Assembly: GCA_015059245.1 (NCBI GenBank)
Contig: SVAU01000001.1
Span: forward strand, 1 to 64,000
Direction of reading: 5' to 3'
Length of the DNA: 64,000 nucleotides
Origin: Bacillota bacterium
GTDB taxonomy: Bacteria; Bacillota_I; Bacilli_A; RF39; UBA660
Shown here: positions 7,948 to 16,714 of the stretch, piece by piece
Position numbering within the stretch: the stretch's first letter is position 1
How the letters are laid out: each line of letters starts with the position of its first letter
Notes under the pieces: model-generated
The model's input: the letters and a program-made list of their open reading frames with translations, nothing else
Databases searched by the model: none
Told to the model about the DNA's origin: nothing
Translations under genes and position numbers: made by a program

Positions 7948-9453
7948 ATGATAAAGAAAATAATATTTTTATTAAGTGTATTTTTACTTAGTACTAAAGT
8001 ATATGCTGAGAAGTTTACAGTTGGAGAATATATAAGTGGGGAATATATAAAGATGGTTAGTAGCAATACTAGTAAGTATTTAACTATACAGAAGATATTA
8101 GATAGTAATAATAATTTTGTATATTGTATTGAACCTTTTGTGTTAGTAGATCAAAATACTAGCGATTATACGGTGTATGTAAAAGATTTAAGTGGATATA
8201 AAAGTTTGAGTGAAGAACAAAAGAGAAAGGTATCTTTAATAGCTTATTATGGATATGGCTATGGTAATAGAAGTACTGAAAAGTGGTATGCTATAACACA
8301 AATGTTAATATGGAAGACAGTTGATCCTGATAGTGATTTTTATTTTACTGATATAGTTAATGGTAATAAGATAGATAAATATACAGGTTCTATGAATCAA
8401 ATATTAAGTGATGTTTATGATCATGATAGAGAACCTAGTTTTATTAAAGATTATAATGTTAATTATGGAGAAAATTTGATAATAGATAATTATGATCATA
8501 ATTATAGTATTAAAAGTAATTATAAATATAATGTAGTTGGTGGAGTTACTGTTAATGTTAATAATGTATTAGAAGATGGAACGTTATTATTTGAAAGAAA
8601 TAATAATGCATACCCTTGGGATGTTGTTATATATGATAATCCTACTAGTCAAGATTTAATAAAACCAGGTAGAGTATTAAATAAACAATTCACTATTAAT
8701 GTAAAAGTTAATAGTGGTGATATTACATTAGATATTAGAAAAGATAATAGTAATATTTATACTACTCAGAGTGATTTTAGTAATACTTGTTATGAAATTA
8801 GTAATAGTATAGATGTTATTGATACTGTTTGTACTGATGATAACTTGGTTTATAAAACAGATAAATTACCTTATGGTGAATATAGTATTAAACAAGTAAG
8901 TGTAGGTAAGGGATATGAAGTTGATACTAATATATATAAAGTAATTGTTGATGATAATAGTGATACTACTATAGTATTAGATAATAAATTAATTAGAAAT
9001 AAGATAGAACTTGTTAAGTATTATTGTATTAATGATAATTGTTTATATGAAGAAAATGCAGTATTTAATATATATGATATTAATGATAATTTAGTAGGTA
9101 GTATAACTACGGATAGTAATGGATATGGATATATAGAAATAGGTTATGGAGAATATACTGTAATACAAGAATATGGATTAGATAATTATACTTTTGTAGA
9201 TATGTATACTGAAGATATTGTTAATAGTAGGGATGTACATTATAAGGAGTTATACAACTATTTTATTGAAGAAAATGTAGGAGGTTTTGATGTGATTAAT
9301 CCTGATAATACATTAGATAATGAGGATAGTGGAGATAAAGTATTACCACCTAAAACTGGAACAAAATTGGCGGAATTCTTAAAAATATTGTATAATGTAA
9401 TTATGGTAGTTATTTGTTGTTGCAATTTAAAAAGAATTTGTTATAATAACTAA
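7948..9453 (+). CDS. Thioester-domain (TQXA) surface adhesin with SpaA-like domains and LPPKTG anchor
   Basis: This 501-residue secreted protein starts at ATG 7948, 8 bases after AGGAGG. It has a signal peptide (1-20) and an N-terminal thioester domain: Cys60 in VYCIEP and Gln118 in AITQMLIW are the pair that forms the internal Cys-Gln thioester. SpaA/Cna-B-like beta domains follow (for example LPYGEYSIKQ and GYGEYTVIQE segments), then LPPKTG, a hydrophobic helix and an unusually Cys-rich end. Thioester adhesins bind host amines covalently and are displayed by sortases on Gram-positive cells. No pilin or sortase gene is in the window. Confidence 0.87.
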   Translation: MIKKIIFLLSVFLLSTKVYAEKFTVGEYISGEYIKMVSSNTSKYLTIQKILDSNNNFVYCIEPFVLVDQNTSDYTVYVKDLSGYKSLSEEQKRKVSLIAYYGYGYGNRSTEKWYAITQMLIWKTVDPDSDFYFTDIVNGNKIDKYTGSMNQILSDVYDHDREPSFIKDYNVNYGENLIIDNYDHNYSIKSNYKYNVVGGVTVNVNNVLEDGTLLFERNNNAYPWDVVIYDNPTSQDLIKPGRVLNKQFTINVKVNSGDITLDIRKDNSNIYTTQSDFSNTCYEISNSIDVIDTVCTDDNLVYKTDKLPYGEYSIKQVSVGKGYEVDTNIYKVIVDDNSDTTIVLDNKLIRNKIELVKYYCINDNCLYEENAVFNIYDINDNLVGSITTDSNGYGYIEIGYGEYTVIQEYGLDNYTFVDMYTEDIVNSRDVHYKELYNYFIEENVGGFDVINPDNTLDNEDSGDKVLPPKTGTKLAEFLKILYNVIMVVICCCNLKRICYNN

Positions 9454-9471
9454 CCGTTTGGGGTGAAATAC

Positions 9472-10023
9472 ATGGAAAACTATGATTTAAATCAAGTTTA
9501 TGACCTTATAGATAGATATGCTAAATTAACTTTTTTAGTTAGAATTTTAAGTTCTCATGCAACTAAAAGTGCTGAAGAATTTAATAGTTCTGTATTTGAT
9601 ATAGATTTTAATTCTTTGGGATTAGATGAAGATGCTGCTAGATCGTTAAGTGAGAATCCTAATATAGTTAATTTAAAAATATATAAAGAAGATATATTTA
9701 GATTAGCTGAAGAAGCTAGTACTAAGATATTTGGATATATGACTCTTTTATCTAATGATGAAAAGATAGCTGTTAAAGAATATGTTGATGGTATGGTTGC
9801 TTCTTATTTAACTAAGATAGGTGAATGCCAAGATGCTTATTTAGGTTTAGTAGTAGAAATAGATAAATCTACTAAGGAAGATGATAGTGCTAAAACTAGA
9901 AGTCTAGGTAAGATGGCTAAAGCTAGTTTTAATAAGTTATATGAATATAATACTATATGTCAAAATTATTCTAATATAAGTAGTTATCTTAGAGGAATGA
10001 TTAAGAATCGTGGTTTAAAATAG
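9472..10023 (+). CDS. Helical cytosolic protein, unknown
   Basis: This 183-residue acidic, mainly helical protein has no signal peptide or membrane segment. ATG 9472 follows GGGGTGA; a TGTTATAAT at 9439-9447 inside the end of the previous gene may be its promoter. A strong terminator follows. I recognise no family. Its place just before dnaG carries no clear functional hint. Confidence 0.65.
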   Translation: MENYDLNQVYDLIDRYAKLTFLVRILSSHATKSAEEFNSSVFDIDFNSLGLDEDAARSLSENPNIVNLKIYKEDIFRLAEEASTKIFGYMTLLSNDEKIAVKEYVDGMVASYLTKIGECQDAYLGLVVEIDKSTKEDDSAKTRSLGKMAKASFNKLYEYNTICQNYSNISSYLRGMIKNRGLK

Positions 10024-10045
10024 AGACTATATAGTCTCTTTTTTA
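10022..10045 (+). terminator. Rho-independent terminator
   Basis: The stem AGAGACT / AGTCTCT with an ATAT loop is followed by T5. Confidence 0.9.
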
Positions 10046-10163
10046 CTGTAAAAAAATAGTTAAGTTAAATTTCCTTTTTTTGTGCTTTTTTTCGGCAAAA
10101 ATCGAGAAAATATGTTAAAATATACAAGAATTTGCAGTTTTTTGAAAAAAATTCACGAAAAAA

Positions 10164-10192
10164 AAAGGAAATCGAGGGGTTACCTATAATAA
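10164..10192 (+). promoter_or_regulatory. Sigma-H-like promoter, copy C, ahead of dnaG-rpoD
   Basis: AAAGGAAAT (10164-10172), 11 bases, CTATAATAA (10184-10192). The -35 part matches the sigma-H pattern fully; the -10 has TAAT instead of GAAT and could also be read by sigma-A. A further TGTTAAAAT at 10113-10121 may be a second, sigma-A start. Confidence 0.55.
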
Positions 10193-10215
10193 TTATAAGT
10201 GAGGGGTGATTTTTT

Positions 10216-11973
10216 ATGGCCTTTGTTAGTAATGACGAAATTAATGCTATAAGAGCGAAAGCTGATATCATCTCAATAGTAGGAAGTTACATTCCACTAA
10301 CACAGAGAGGTAAAAATTATTTTTGTGTTTGTCCGTTTCATGACGATCATTCACCAAGTATGAGTTTGTCTACAGATAAACAAATTTATAAGTGCTTTTC
10401 ATGTGGTGCTACGGGGAATGTATTTTCTTTTGTTGCTGAATATGAAAATGTATCTTTCATAGAAGCAGTTTCAATAGTTGCAAATAAGTGTGGTATGGAA
10501 TTATCACAAGCGACTTATAATAGTAATATTTCGCAAGTATTTAAAGAAGAACATGAAATTATGGAATTAAGTCAAAAGTTTTTCCTTAATAATTTAAGAA
10601 CAGATGCTGGTAAAGAAGCTACTAAGTATTTAAACGATAGAGGGATAAATGATGATATCATTAAAGAATTTGGTATTGGACTTAGTTTAGATAGTAATGA
10701 TTCTTTATTAACATTATTAAATAAAAAGAATTATGACACTGATAAATTAGTTGAGATTGGTTTAGTTAATAATGTTAATGGTAAAACTTATGATATGTTT
10801 AGTAGAAGAATAACTTTTCCATTATGGGATAAAGATGGAAATATAGTTGGATTTAGTGCTAGAATATATCGTGGTGAAAAAGATGTCTCTAAATATATGA
10901 ATAGTAGAGAGACTAAGATATTTAAAAAAGGTGAAACACTATACAACTATCACAATGCTAAAGATGTAGCTAAAAGAGAAAAAAGAATAGTTGTAGTAGA
11001 AGGATTTATGGATGCTATTAGAGTATCGTTATCTGGTATAAAGAATGTTGTTGCTTTACAAGGTACTGCAATGACTAGTGATCAGATTAATCTACTTAAG
11101 AAACTTAGAGTAAAAGTTATTCTATGTTTAGATAATGATAATGCAGGTTTAATGGCAACCGTAGCTAATGGAGAAGAACTAGTCAAGAATGGTGTTGAAA
11201 CATACGTTATTCGACTTAGTGGAGAAAAAGATCCTGATGAATATATTATTGCAAATGGTAGTGAAGCATTTTTAGAAAATGTTAATAATCCATTGACATT
11301 CTTTGAGTTTAAGATGAATTATTTTAAACAAAATAAGAATTTAGATAATGTAGAAGATTTAACAGAATACATTAATGATGTATTAAAGAGTTTAGCTAGT
11401 AGCGATGATCCAATATTAAGGGAAGTTACTTTAAATAAATTAGCTAAAGAACATGATTTATCTTTAGATGTTCTAAAAAAGAAATTAGAAGCGAATACTA
11501 TAGTAGAGGTTAAAAAAGAAGTAAAAGAAGAACCTAAAAAAGAAGTAGTAAAAAAAGATAAATATATGAAAGCAGCAGAAAAGATATTATATTTCATGAT
11601 GAATGATGAAGAATTTATTAGTGAATATCAAAAGAAGTTAGGTTACTTTAGTGAACCTGAATATAGAGAGATAGCTAATGAAATAATATATTTCTGTGAA
11701 ACAAATGGAGCAATTACTGTAGCGGATTTTATTACATATGTCACTGATAAAAGTGAGATTAAAGAAAGAGTAATGAATATTGTTAACGATTCAATTAATG
11801 ATGAAGTAACAATTGAAGCTATGGATGATTATATATCAGCCGTTTCTAAAGTAATGACGCAAAATGAAATAAAACGACTAAGACTCTTGATGACGAAAGA
11901 ACTCGATGTAGATAAGAAAAAGAAATTAATGGAACAAATGGTTGAATTAAAAATAATGCTTGATAAAGCATAA
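10216..11973 (+). CDS. dnaG: DNA primase
   Basis: DnaG makes RNA primers at the replication fork and is recruited by the DnaB helicase. It has 585 residues, a normal length. The N-terminal CHC2 zinc finger is seen as CVCPFHDDH and YKCFSCGATGN (residues 36-66). The RNA-polymerase core and TOPRIM domain follow, with VVVEGFMDA and LCLDNDNAG holding the metal-binding Glu and Asp residues, and DPDEYI after them. The C-terminal third is the helicase-binding region. It is the first gene of the classic dnaG-rpoD operon, with 23 bases to rpoD. Confidence 0.97.
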   Translation: MAFVSNDEINAIRAKADIISIVGSYIPLTQRGKNYFCVCPFHDDHSPSMSLSTDKQIYKCFSCGATGNVFSFVAEYENVSFIEAVSIVANKCGMELSQATYNSNISQVFKEEHEIMELSQKFFLNNLRTDAGKEATKYLNDRGINDDIIKEFGIGLSLDSNDSLLTLLNKKNYDTDKLVEIGLVNNVNGKTYDMFSRRITFPLWDKDGNIVGFSARIYRGEKDVSKYMNSRETKIFKKGETLYNYHNAKDVAKREKRIVVVEGFMDAIRVSLSGIKNVVALQGTAMTSDQINLLKKLRVKVILCLDNDNAGLMATVANGEELVKNGVETYVIRLSGEKDPDEYIIANGSEAFLENVNNPLTFFEFKMNYFKQNKNLDNVEDLTEYINDVLKSLASSDDPILREVTLNKLAKEHDLSLDVLKKKLEANTIVEVKKEVKEEPKKEVVKKDKYMKAAEKILYFMMNDEEFISEYQKKLGYFSEPEYREIANEIIYFCETNGAITVADFITYVTDKSEIKERVMNIVNDSINDEVTIEAMDDYISAVSKVMTQNEIKRLRLLMTKELDVDKKKKLMEQMVELKIMLDKA

Positions 11974-11996
11974 TATGATAAAGAGGATGTGTAGGT

Positions 11997-13094
11997 ATGG
12001 TTGAAATTAAAAGTTTTGAAGAAAGAAAAAAAGATTTAGTTGAATTAGGTAAAAAGAATAATAATGTATTAACTTTTGAACAATTAGCTGAAGCTTTAAA
12101 AGGATTAGACATTGATAATGATTCATTAGATGATTTATATAATGTTTTAATGGAAAATGGTATAGAGGTTGTTGCTGAAGCAAGTGGTGAAGGCGATGGA
12201 CCAAAAATGGAACAAGAAGAAGAAAATCTTGTTTTAAGTGATGAAGAAATTACAAAAGATATTAATATAAATGACCCAGTTAGAATGTACTTAAAAGAAA
12301 TAGGACGTATTAGCTTATTAAGTACTGAAGAAGAATTAGAATTATCTGTTAAAATTGCTAATGGTGATGAAATGGCTAAGAATATTCTTGCTGAATCTAA
12401 CTTACGTCTTGTTGTATCTATTGCAAAAAGATATGTTGGTAGAGGATTACTATTCTTAGACTTAATTCAAGAAGGTAATATTGGGTTAATGAAAGCTGTT
12501 GAAAAATTCGACTATGGTAAAGGATATAAGTTCTCAACTTATGCTACATGGTGGATTAGACAAGCTATTACTAGAGCATTAGCAGACCAAGCTAGAACAA
12601 TTCGTGTTCCAGTACATATGGTTGAAACAATAAACAAAATGGCTAGAGTTCAAAGACAAATGACTCTAGAATTAAATAGAGAACCAAGTGAAGAAGAACT
12701 TGCTGAAAAAATGGGTATTACTGTTGAAAAGGTTAGAGAAGTTATGAAAATATCTCAAGATCCAGTTTCATTAGATACACCTATTGGAGAAGAGGATGAT
12801 TCACATTTAGGAGATTTCATTAAAGATGAAAGAAGCATGAGTCCAGAAGAATATGCTACAAATGAAATCTTAAAAGAAGAAATAAAAAATGTATTAATGA
12901 CTCTTCAAGATAGAGAACAAGAAGTTCTTGAATTAAGATTTGGTTTAGTTGATGGTACAAGCCATACTTTAGAAGAAGTTGGTAAAAAATTCAACGTAAC
13001 AAGAGAAAGAATTAGACAAATTGAAGCTAAAGCTTTAAGAAAATTAAGACATCCATCTAGAGCTAAAAAGTTAAAAGATTTCTTAAGTGAATAA
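11997..13094 (+). CDS. rpoD: Primary sigma factor RpoD (SigA)
   Basis: This 365-residue housekeeping sigma-70 factor directs RNA polymerase to the TTGACA/TATAAT promoters seen in the window. Region 1.2 begins at [11 protein letters not shown]. Region 2 shows [16 protein letters not shown] and [16 protein letters not shown] (core binding and -10 melting). Region 3 shows [12 protein letters not shown], and region 4 ends with [16 protein letters not shown], the -35 recognition helix. The ribosome site is AGAGGATG. The last 8 bases overlap trmK. Confidence 0.98.
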   Translation: MVEIKSFEERKKDLVELGKKNNNVLTFEQLAEALKGLDIDNDSLDDLYNVLMENGIEVVAEASGEGDGPKMEQEEENLVLSDEEITKDININDPVRMYLKEIGRISLLSTEEELELSVKIANGDEMAKNILAESNLRLVVSIAKRYVGRGLLFLDLIQEGNIGLMKAVEKFDYGKGYKFSTYATWWIRQAITRALADQARTIRVPVHMVETINKMARVQRQMTLELNREPSEEELAEKMGITVEKVREVMKISQDPVSLDTPIGEEDDSHLGDFIKDERSMSPEEYATNEILKEEIKNVLMTLQDREQEVLELRFGLVDGTSHTLEEVGKKFNVTRERIRQIEAKALRKLRHPSRAKKLKDFLSE

Positions 13095-13737
13095 GTTAAG
13101 TAATAGATTAAAAGCGATAGTAAAATTTGTTGATAAAAAAGATAGTATTGTTGATGTTGGCTGTGATCATGGTTATTTAAGTATTTACTTGGTGGGAAAT
13201 AATCTAGTAAAGAAAGTAATAGCTAGTGATATAAATCAAAATGCATTAAATAGTGCTATAAATAATATTAAAAAGAGTAATTTAGATATTGAAACAGTTT
13301 TAAGTGATGGAATTAAAGATATTAATTTAAAAGGTATTAATACTTTAGTTATATCAGGTATGGGAACTAGTACTATACTTCATATATTATCTGATAGTAA
13401 TAAACTTAAGAATATAAATAAATTATTATTACAATCTAATAATGATCATGAAGTATTAAGAAGAAGTTTAAATAATATAGGTTATTACTTAGAAGATGAA
13501 TCATATACTTTTGATAAAGGTAAATGGTATGTTACATGTAAGTTTGTTAAATCAGAACATAGTAATAATGAAGACGTAATTAAGTATGGATTACTTAATA
13601 ATAGTGAATATAGTAAGTATTTACTTGATTATGAAGAGAATATTGTTAAGAGAATACCTTGGAAATCATTTAAAGCTAAAATAAATGCAATATTAAAATA
13701 TAGAAAATTAAAAAGAACTATTTCAAAAGTGAAATAG
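13087..13737 (+). CDS. trmK: tRNA (adenine(22)-N1)-methyltransferase
   Basis: TrmK methylates N1 of A22 in the D-loop region of tRNAs using SAM. The 216-residue protein has the family's N-terminal SAM motif [14 protein letters not shown] and a later [10 protein letters not shown] segment. The start is a GTG at 13087 that overlaps rpoD by 8 bases; no later ATG fits the conserved N-terminus. The dnaG-rpoD-trmK order is the same as in Bacillus (yqfN). Confidence 0.92.
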   Translation: MNKLSNRLKAIVKFVDKKDSIVDVGCDHGYLSIYLVGNNLVKKVIASDINQNALNSAINNIKKSNLDIETVLSDGIKDINLKGINTLVISGMGTSTILHILSDSNKLKNINKLLLQSNNDHEVLRRSLNNIGYYLEDESYTFDKGKWYVTCKFVKSEHSNNEDVIKYGLLNNSEYSKYLLDYEENIVKRIPWKSFKAKINAILKYRKLKRTISKVK

Positions 13738-13744
13738 TTTTTTT
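13716..13744. terminator. Terminator shared by trmK and the opposing small gene
   Basis: The stem AACTATTTCA / TGAAATAGTT is flanked by T runs on the plus side and a weaker one on the minus side, between convergent genes. Confidence 0.85.
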
Positions 13745-13967
13745 ATTGAAAGAAAGTAGGTAAGTTATTATTAACTTTTTTTTGAGGGTTATCATTAGTT
13801 ACTTTATTTGTTTTAGTATTAGTATTGATATTAATATTATTTAAGGCTTTACTACTATTTATTATTATTGGTTTTATTTGATTATATAGAGGTAACATTT
13901 TATTAGCGATATTTATAGTTTTTGATAGACCATTTATTATTTTTATTAGAGATAAATTGTTATTCAT
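13743..13967 (-). CDS. Small YqfQ/VrrA-like protein
   Basis: This is a 74-codon minus-strand gene with a ribosome site (GGTGAT, 4 bases before ATG). The middle, MLPLYNQIKPIIINSSKA, resembles the conserved core of Bacillus YqfQ/VrrA, in which a short motif of the type QYGP.VQNAP lies in a helix. Bacillus yqfQ also lies a few genes after dnaG-sigA-trmK, which supports the match. The tail is Asn/Thr/Lys-rich and probably disordered. The homology call is tentative; the gene itself is supported by spacing and by the convergent terminator. Confidence 0.5.
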   Translation of the reverse strand: MNNNLSLIKIINGLSKTINIANKMLPLYNQIKPIIINSSKALNNININTNTKTNKVTNDNPQKKVNNNLPTFFQ

Positions 13968-13995
13968 AACATCACCATTATATTATATGTTTCTA

Positions 13996-14024
13996 ATTAC
14001 AAATAAATAATATTATGATATAAT
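13996..14024 (+). promoter_or_regulatory. Promoter of the prepilin peptidase gene
   Basis: ATTACA and TATAAT are separated by 17 bases, 37 bases ahead of the start codon. Confidence 0.5.
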
Positions 14025-14061
14025 TTAAGTTAGAATAAGGGGATTGTAAAGTGGTGATATT

Positions 14062-14823
14062 ATGTTTGATATATTAATATTATCGTTACTTTTTATGGTT
14101 GGATTAGTAGTTGGAACTATATCTATTATTATTGGATTAAAGGGACCACTACCTAGTAAAGAATATTTTAATAAATGTGATCATTGTAATTATAAATACA
14201 AGTGGTATCAATTAATTCCGATTGTACCTTTTCTAATGAAGGGAGGAAGATGCCCACGTTGTAATAAGAAATCTTCTTACTGGTATCCATTCTTAGAATT
14301 AGTATCGGGTTTATTATTTATGGTATCTTATTTGATATATGGTTTTAATTATGAAATGTTAGTATTTATTGTACTTACTATATTAACTATAATGATATTT
14401 GTAAGTGATTTTAAATATTATATTATTTTAGATAAACCTATATGGTTCTTAAGTTTTATTATATTAATTGCTAAATGGTATACTTATGGATTTAAAGTAT
14501 TTATATTATCTTTATGTAGTGGTATTTTAATATTTATATTTATGTATTCCATTAGATATTTTGCTAATATGATATTTAAAAGGGATTCATTGGGTGGTGG
14601 AGATATTAAGTTATCTACTTTCTTTGGATTCTTAGTTGCAATTAGATTAAGTATTGTTTCTTTATGTTTAGGATCATTCTTAGCGTTTCCATATGCTATA
14701 TATTATTCTATACTTGATAAGAAGAAAGAAATACCTTTTGGACCTTTTTTAATACTAGGTTTATTTGTAGTATTTGTATTTATGGAACCAATTAATACAT
14801 TTATAGCTATTGTTTTTCAATAG
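14062..14823 (+). CDS. Prepilin peptidase (type IV leader peptidase, A24 family)
   Basis: This membrane aspartyl protease cleaves and usually N-methylates type IV prepilins. It has 253 residues and about seven helices. A cytoplasmic zinc loop follows the first helix (CDHC, then CPRC). The two catalytic aspartates are in SDFKYYIILD (about residue 118) and GGGDIKLS (about residue 180). It is the clearest sign of a type IV pilus, pseudopilus or competence apparatus, and lies 1.9 kb from the GspE-like ATPase on the other strand. No pilin gene is in the window. Confidence 0.93.
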   Translation: MFDILILSLLFMVGLVVGTISIIIGLKGPLPSKEYFNKCDHCNYKYKWYQLIPIVPFLMKGGRCPRCNKKSSYWYPFLELVSGLLFMVSYLIYGFNYEMLVFIVLTILTIMIFVSDFKYYIILDKPIWFLSFIILIAKWYTYGFKVFILSLCSGILIFIFMYSIRYFANMIFKRDSLGGGDIKLSTFFGFLVAIRLSIVSLCLGSFLAFPYAIYYSILDKKKEIPFGPFLILGLFVVFVFMEPINTFIAIVFQ

Positions 14824-14869
14824 CTTTTTTCTTTGTGTTATAATGTATTTGTAGTGTGGAGTGAAGTAT

Positions 14870-15991
14870 ATGAATATGTGTAATGATCCAGATATATTAA
14901 GAGTAATGATGATAATTAAAATAGTTTATAATATTGTTACTATTTTTATACCAATTCTTTTAATAATATTAACTACTATTGATTGTAGTACATGTATTAT
15001 TAATCCAGATAAGTTAAAAGAATTATTTCCTAAAATGAGTCGTAGGTTTATTGCAGCATTAGCGGTATTTTTTGTACCCACTATAATATTTGGAATAATT
15101 AGTTATGCGACTGAACAGGACTTTGATTATAATAAGACTTTTTGTGTTAATGAAGCAAATGTAGAAAATATTAATAAATTAGTTGAAGTTAGAAAAGCAG
15201 AAGAGTTGAAGAATAGAGAAGAACGTAATAAAGAATTAGCACAAGCAAGACCTAAACCTCCTGTTTCTAAACCGAATACTTCTAATGATCCTAGTAGTGG
15301 TGGAGGAAGTACTGGTGGAAGTACAAGTACTATAGCTTCTTCATCTAGAATGACACCATTTGTTAATGGAGTGCAAAAACCTTTAGATAAAGGTGATTGT
15401 ATGTCTGCTTCTGATAATTGTGCTTGCCCAACAGTAGGTAAGTTTTCAGGTTTTTATTTTACTATGGAAAATGAAACTGGTAGAAATATGAGTTCAGTAC
15501 AAAGAACTGGTGATGATAAAATGGTTCAAGTAAAAGTTCAATGTTCTGATGGTAGTTATATTTCTAAAACAGTTAATAATAAAACAAAAGGTAATTTTGA
15601 AGCAGCATTTAATAGACTTTGTCAGTTAAGAACTACAGGTATTAATGGAGTTAAGATATCTAGTGATTATTTACGTATTGATGGAACATTAAATGAAAGA
15701 ACAACTAGTAATAGAAAAATATGTAGTCCTCATGCTTATGGTATTGCAATAGATATTAATTATGATTTAGTAATAAATATTAATGGTAATAGCTATAAAC
15801 CATATGCTAGTCAGGGAGCTACAACAAAAAGAAATTATGATCAATTTGTAAGTGTTATTGGTGGAGAGAATAATCCTCAAAATGTAAATTATATGTTATG
15901 GATTCATGTTTTTCAACCAAGTGGATTTACTTGGGGTGGCAATTGGTCGGAAGGTTCATTTGATCCAATGCATTTTGAAGTGGCAATGTAA
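14870..15991 (+). CDS. Membrane-anchored M15 (D-Ala-D-Ala carboxypeptidase-type) peptidase
   Basis: This 373-residue protein has two N-terminal membrane helices (about residues 13-37 and 52-73), a Pro/Ser/Gly-rich linker, and a C-terminal extracellular M15 domain. The zinc ligands are visible in SPHAYGIAIDIN and DPMHFE, with the family's FTWGGNW between them. Members cut peptidoglycan cross-links or stem peptides (VanY, VanX, phage endolysins). A Cys-rich segment (DCMSASDNCACP) precedes the domain. ATG 14870 follows GGAGTGA. It is preceded by TGTTATAAT at 14836-14844 and probably forms an operon with the next lipoprotein. Confidence 0.85.
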   Translation: MNMCNDPDILRVMMIIKIVYNIVTIFIPILLIILTTIDCSTCIINPDKLKELFPKMSRRFIAALAVFFVPTIIFGIISYATEQDFDYNKTFCVNEANVENINKLVEVRKAEELKNREERNKELAQARPKPPVSKPNTSNDPSSGGGSTGGSTSTIASSSRMTPFVNGVQKPLDKGDCMSASDNCACPTVGKFSGFYFTMENETGRNMSSVQRTGDDKMVQVKVQCSDGSYISKTVNNKTKGNFEAAFNRLCQLRTTGINGVKISSDYLRIDGTLNERTTSNRKICSPHAYGIAIDINYDLVININGNSYKPYASQGATTKRNYDQFVSVIGGENNPQNVNYMLWIHVFQPSGFTWGGNWSEGSFDPMHFEVAM

Positions 15992-16006
15992 TAAAGGAGA
16001 ACATAT

Positions 16007-16660
16007 ATGAAGAAGATTATATTATTAATTATTTGTACAGTATGTTTAACTGGATGTACGTTAAATTATGAAATAGATTTTGGACGTACTATTATCAATG
16101 AAAGTATTAATGCAGAGATGGATGGAAATATATATGATGTTGCTTCAAGTATTGATGGTGATGGATTTTATATAGAAAAAGAATTAGTAGAAGGTAAGAT
16201 ACCATCTTTAAAAGGATATAAAGATTATTATTCTAGAAAGATTAAAGTTAATGGGAATAAAAGCTTGGTAGATTTAAATTATAAGTATACTTATGATGAT
16301 TATGAAAATTCTTATATTCTTCAAAGATGTTTTGAAAAGTCTTATGTAAAAAATACTGATGATTCTTTATATGTATCTTTGGGAGGATACTTTAAGTGTT
16401 TTAAAGAAGATGATATAAGAGTTAAGGTTTCTACTGACTATGATGTTGTAAAACATAATGCTGATATAGTTACTGATGATTATTATATTTGGGATATTAA
16501 GTTGTCAGAAGATGTTAATGATATTGAATTATTTATATCTAAAGAAATTAAAGAAGAGAAAGATGAATCTTTTTCTACTATTAGAATTATTATTCTAGTT
16601 TTATTTATTATTTTAGGTATAGGTTTAGTATTATTTAAAAAGAATTTAAAGAATAAATAG
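16007..16660 (+). CDS. Lipoprotein with C-terminal membrane helix
   Basis: This 217-residue protein begins with a lipoprotein signal (LTGC, Cys at residue 16). The body is a small Asp/Tyr-rich extracellular domain with two further Cys, and residues about 190-210 form a second membrane segment ending in a Lys-rich tail. It is therefore tethered at both ends. AAAGGAG precedes the start, and it lies 15 bases after the M15 peptidase gene. Function unknown. Confidence 0.75.
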   Translation: MKKIILLIICTVCLTGCTLNYEIDFGRTIINESINAEMDGNIYDVASSIDGDGFYIEKELVEGKIPSLKGYKDYYSRKIKVNGNKSLVDLNYKYTYDDYENSYILQRCFEKSYVKNTDDSLYVSLGGYFKCFKEDDIRVKVSTDYDVVKHNADIVTDDYYIWDIKLSEDVNDIELFISKEIKEEKDESFSTIRIIILVLFIILGIGLVLFKKNLKNK

Positions 16661-16688
16661 AATCTTTTAGTTCTTTTTTTTGTGGAAT

Positions 16689-16714
16689 AAAAAAAGAAGA
16701 TTTCTCTTCTTTTT
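16689..16714. terminator. Bidirectional terminator between convergent genes
   Basis: AAAAAGAAGA, loop TTTC, TCTTCTTTTT: a perfect stem with T/A runs on both sides, serving the lipoprotein gene and the opposing GspE-like gene. Confidence 0.88.

Noticed and set aside
10069..10083. Inverted copy of the GGAAAT element on the minus strand before dnaG
   Set aside because: No -10 follows at 11-12 bases and no gene lies in that direction except the end of a plus-strand gene, so it is not called a promoter.
10065..10271. 68-codon minus-strand frame before dnaG
   Set aside because: Covers the promoter region and the start of dnaG, with no ribosome site.
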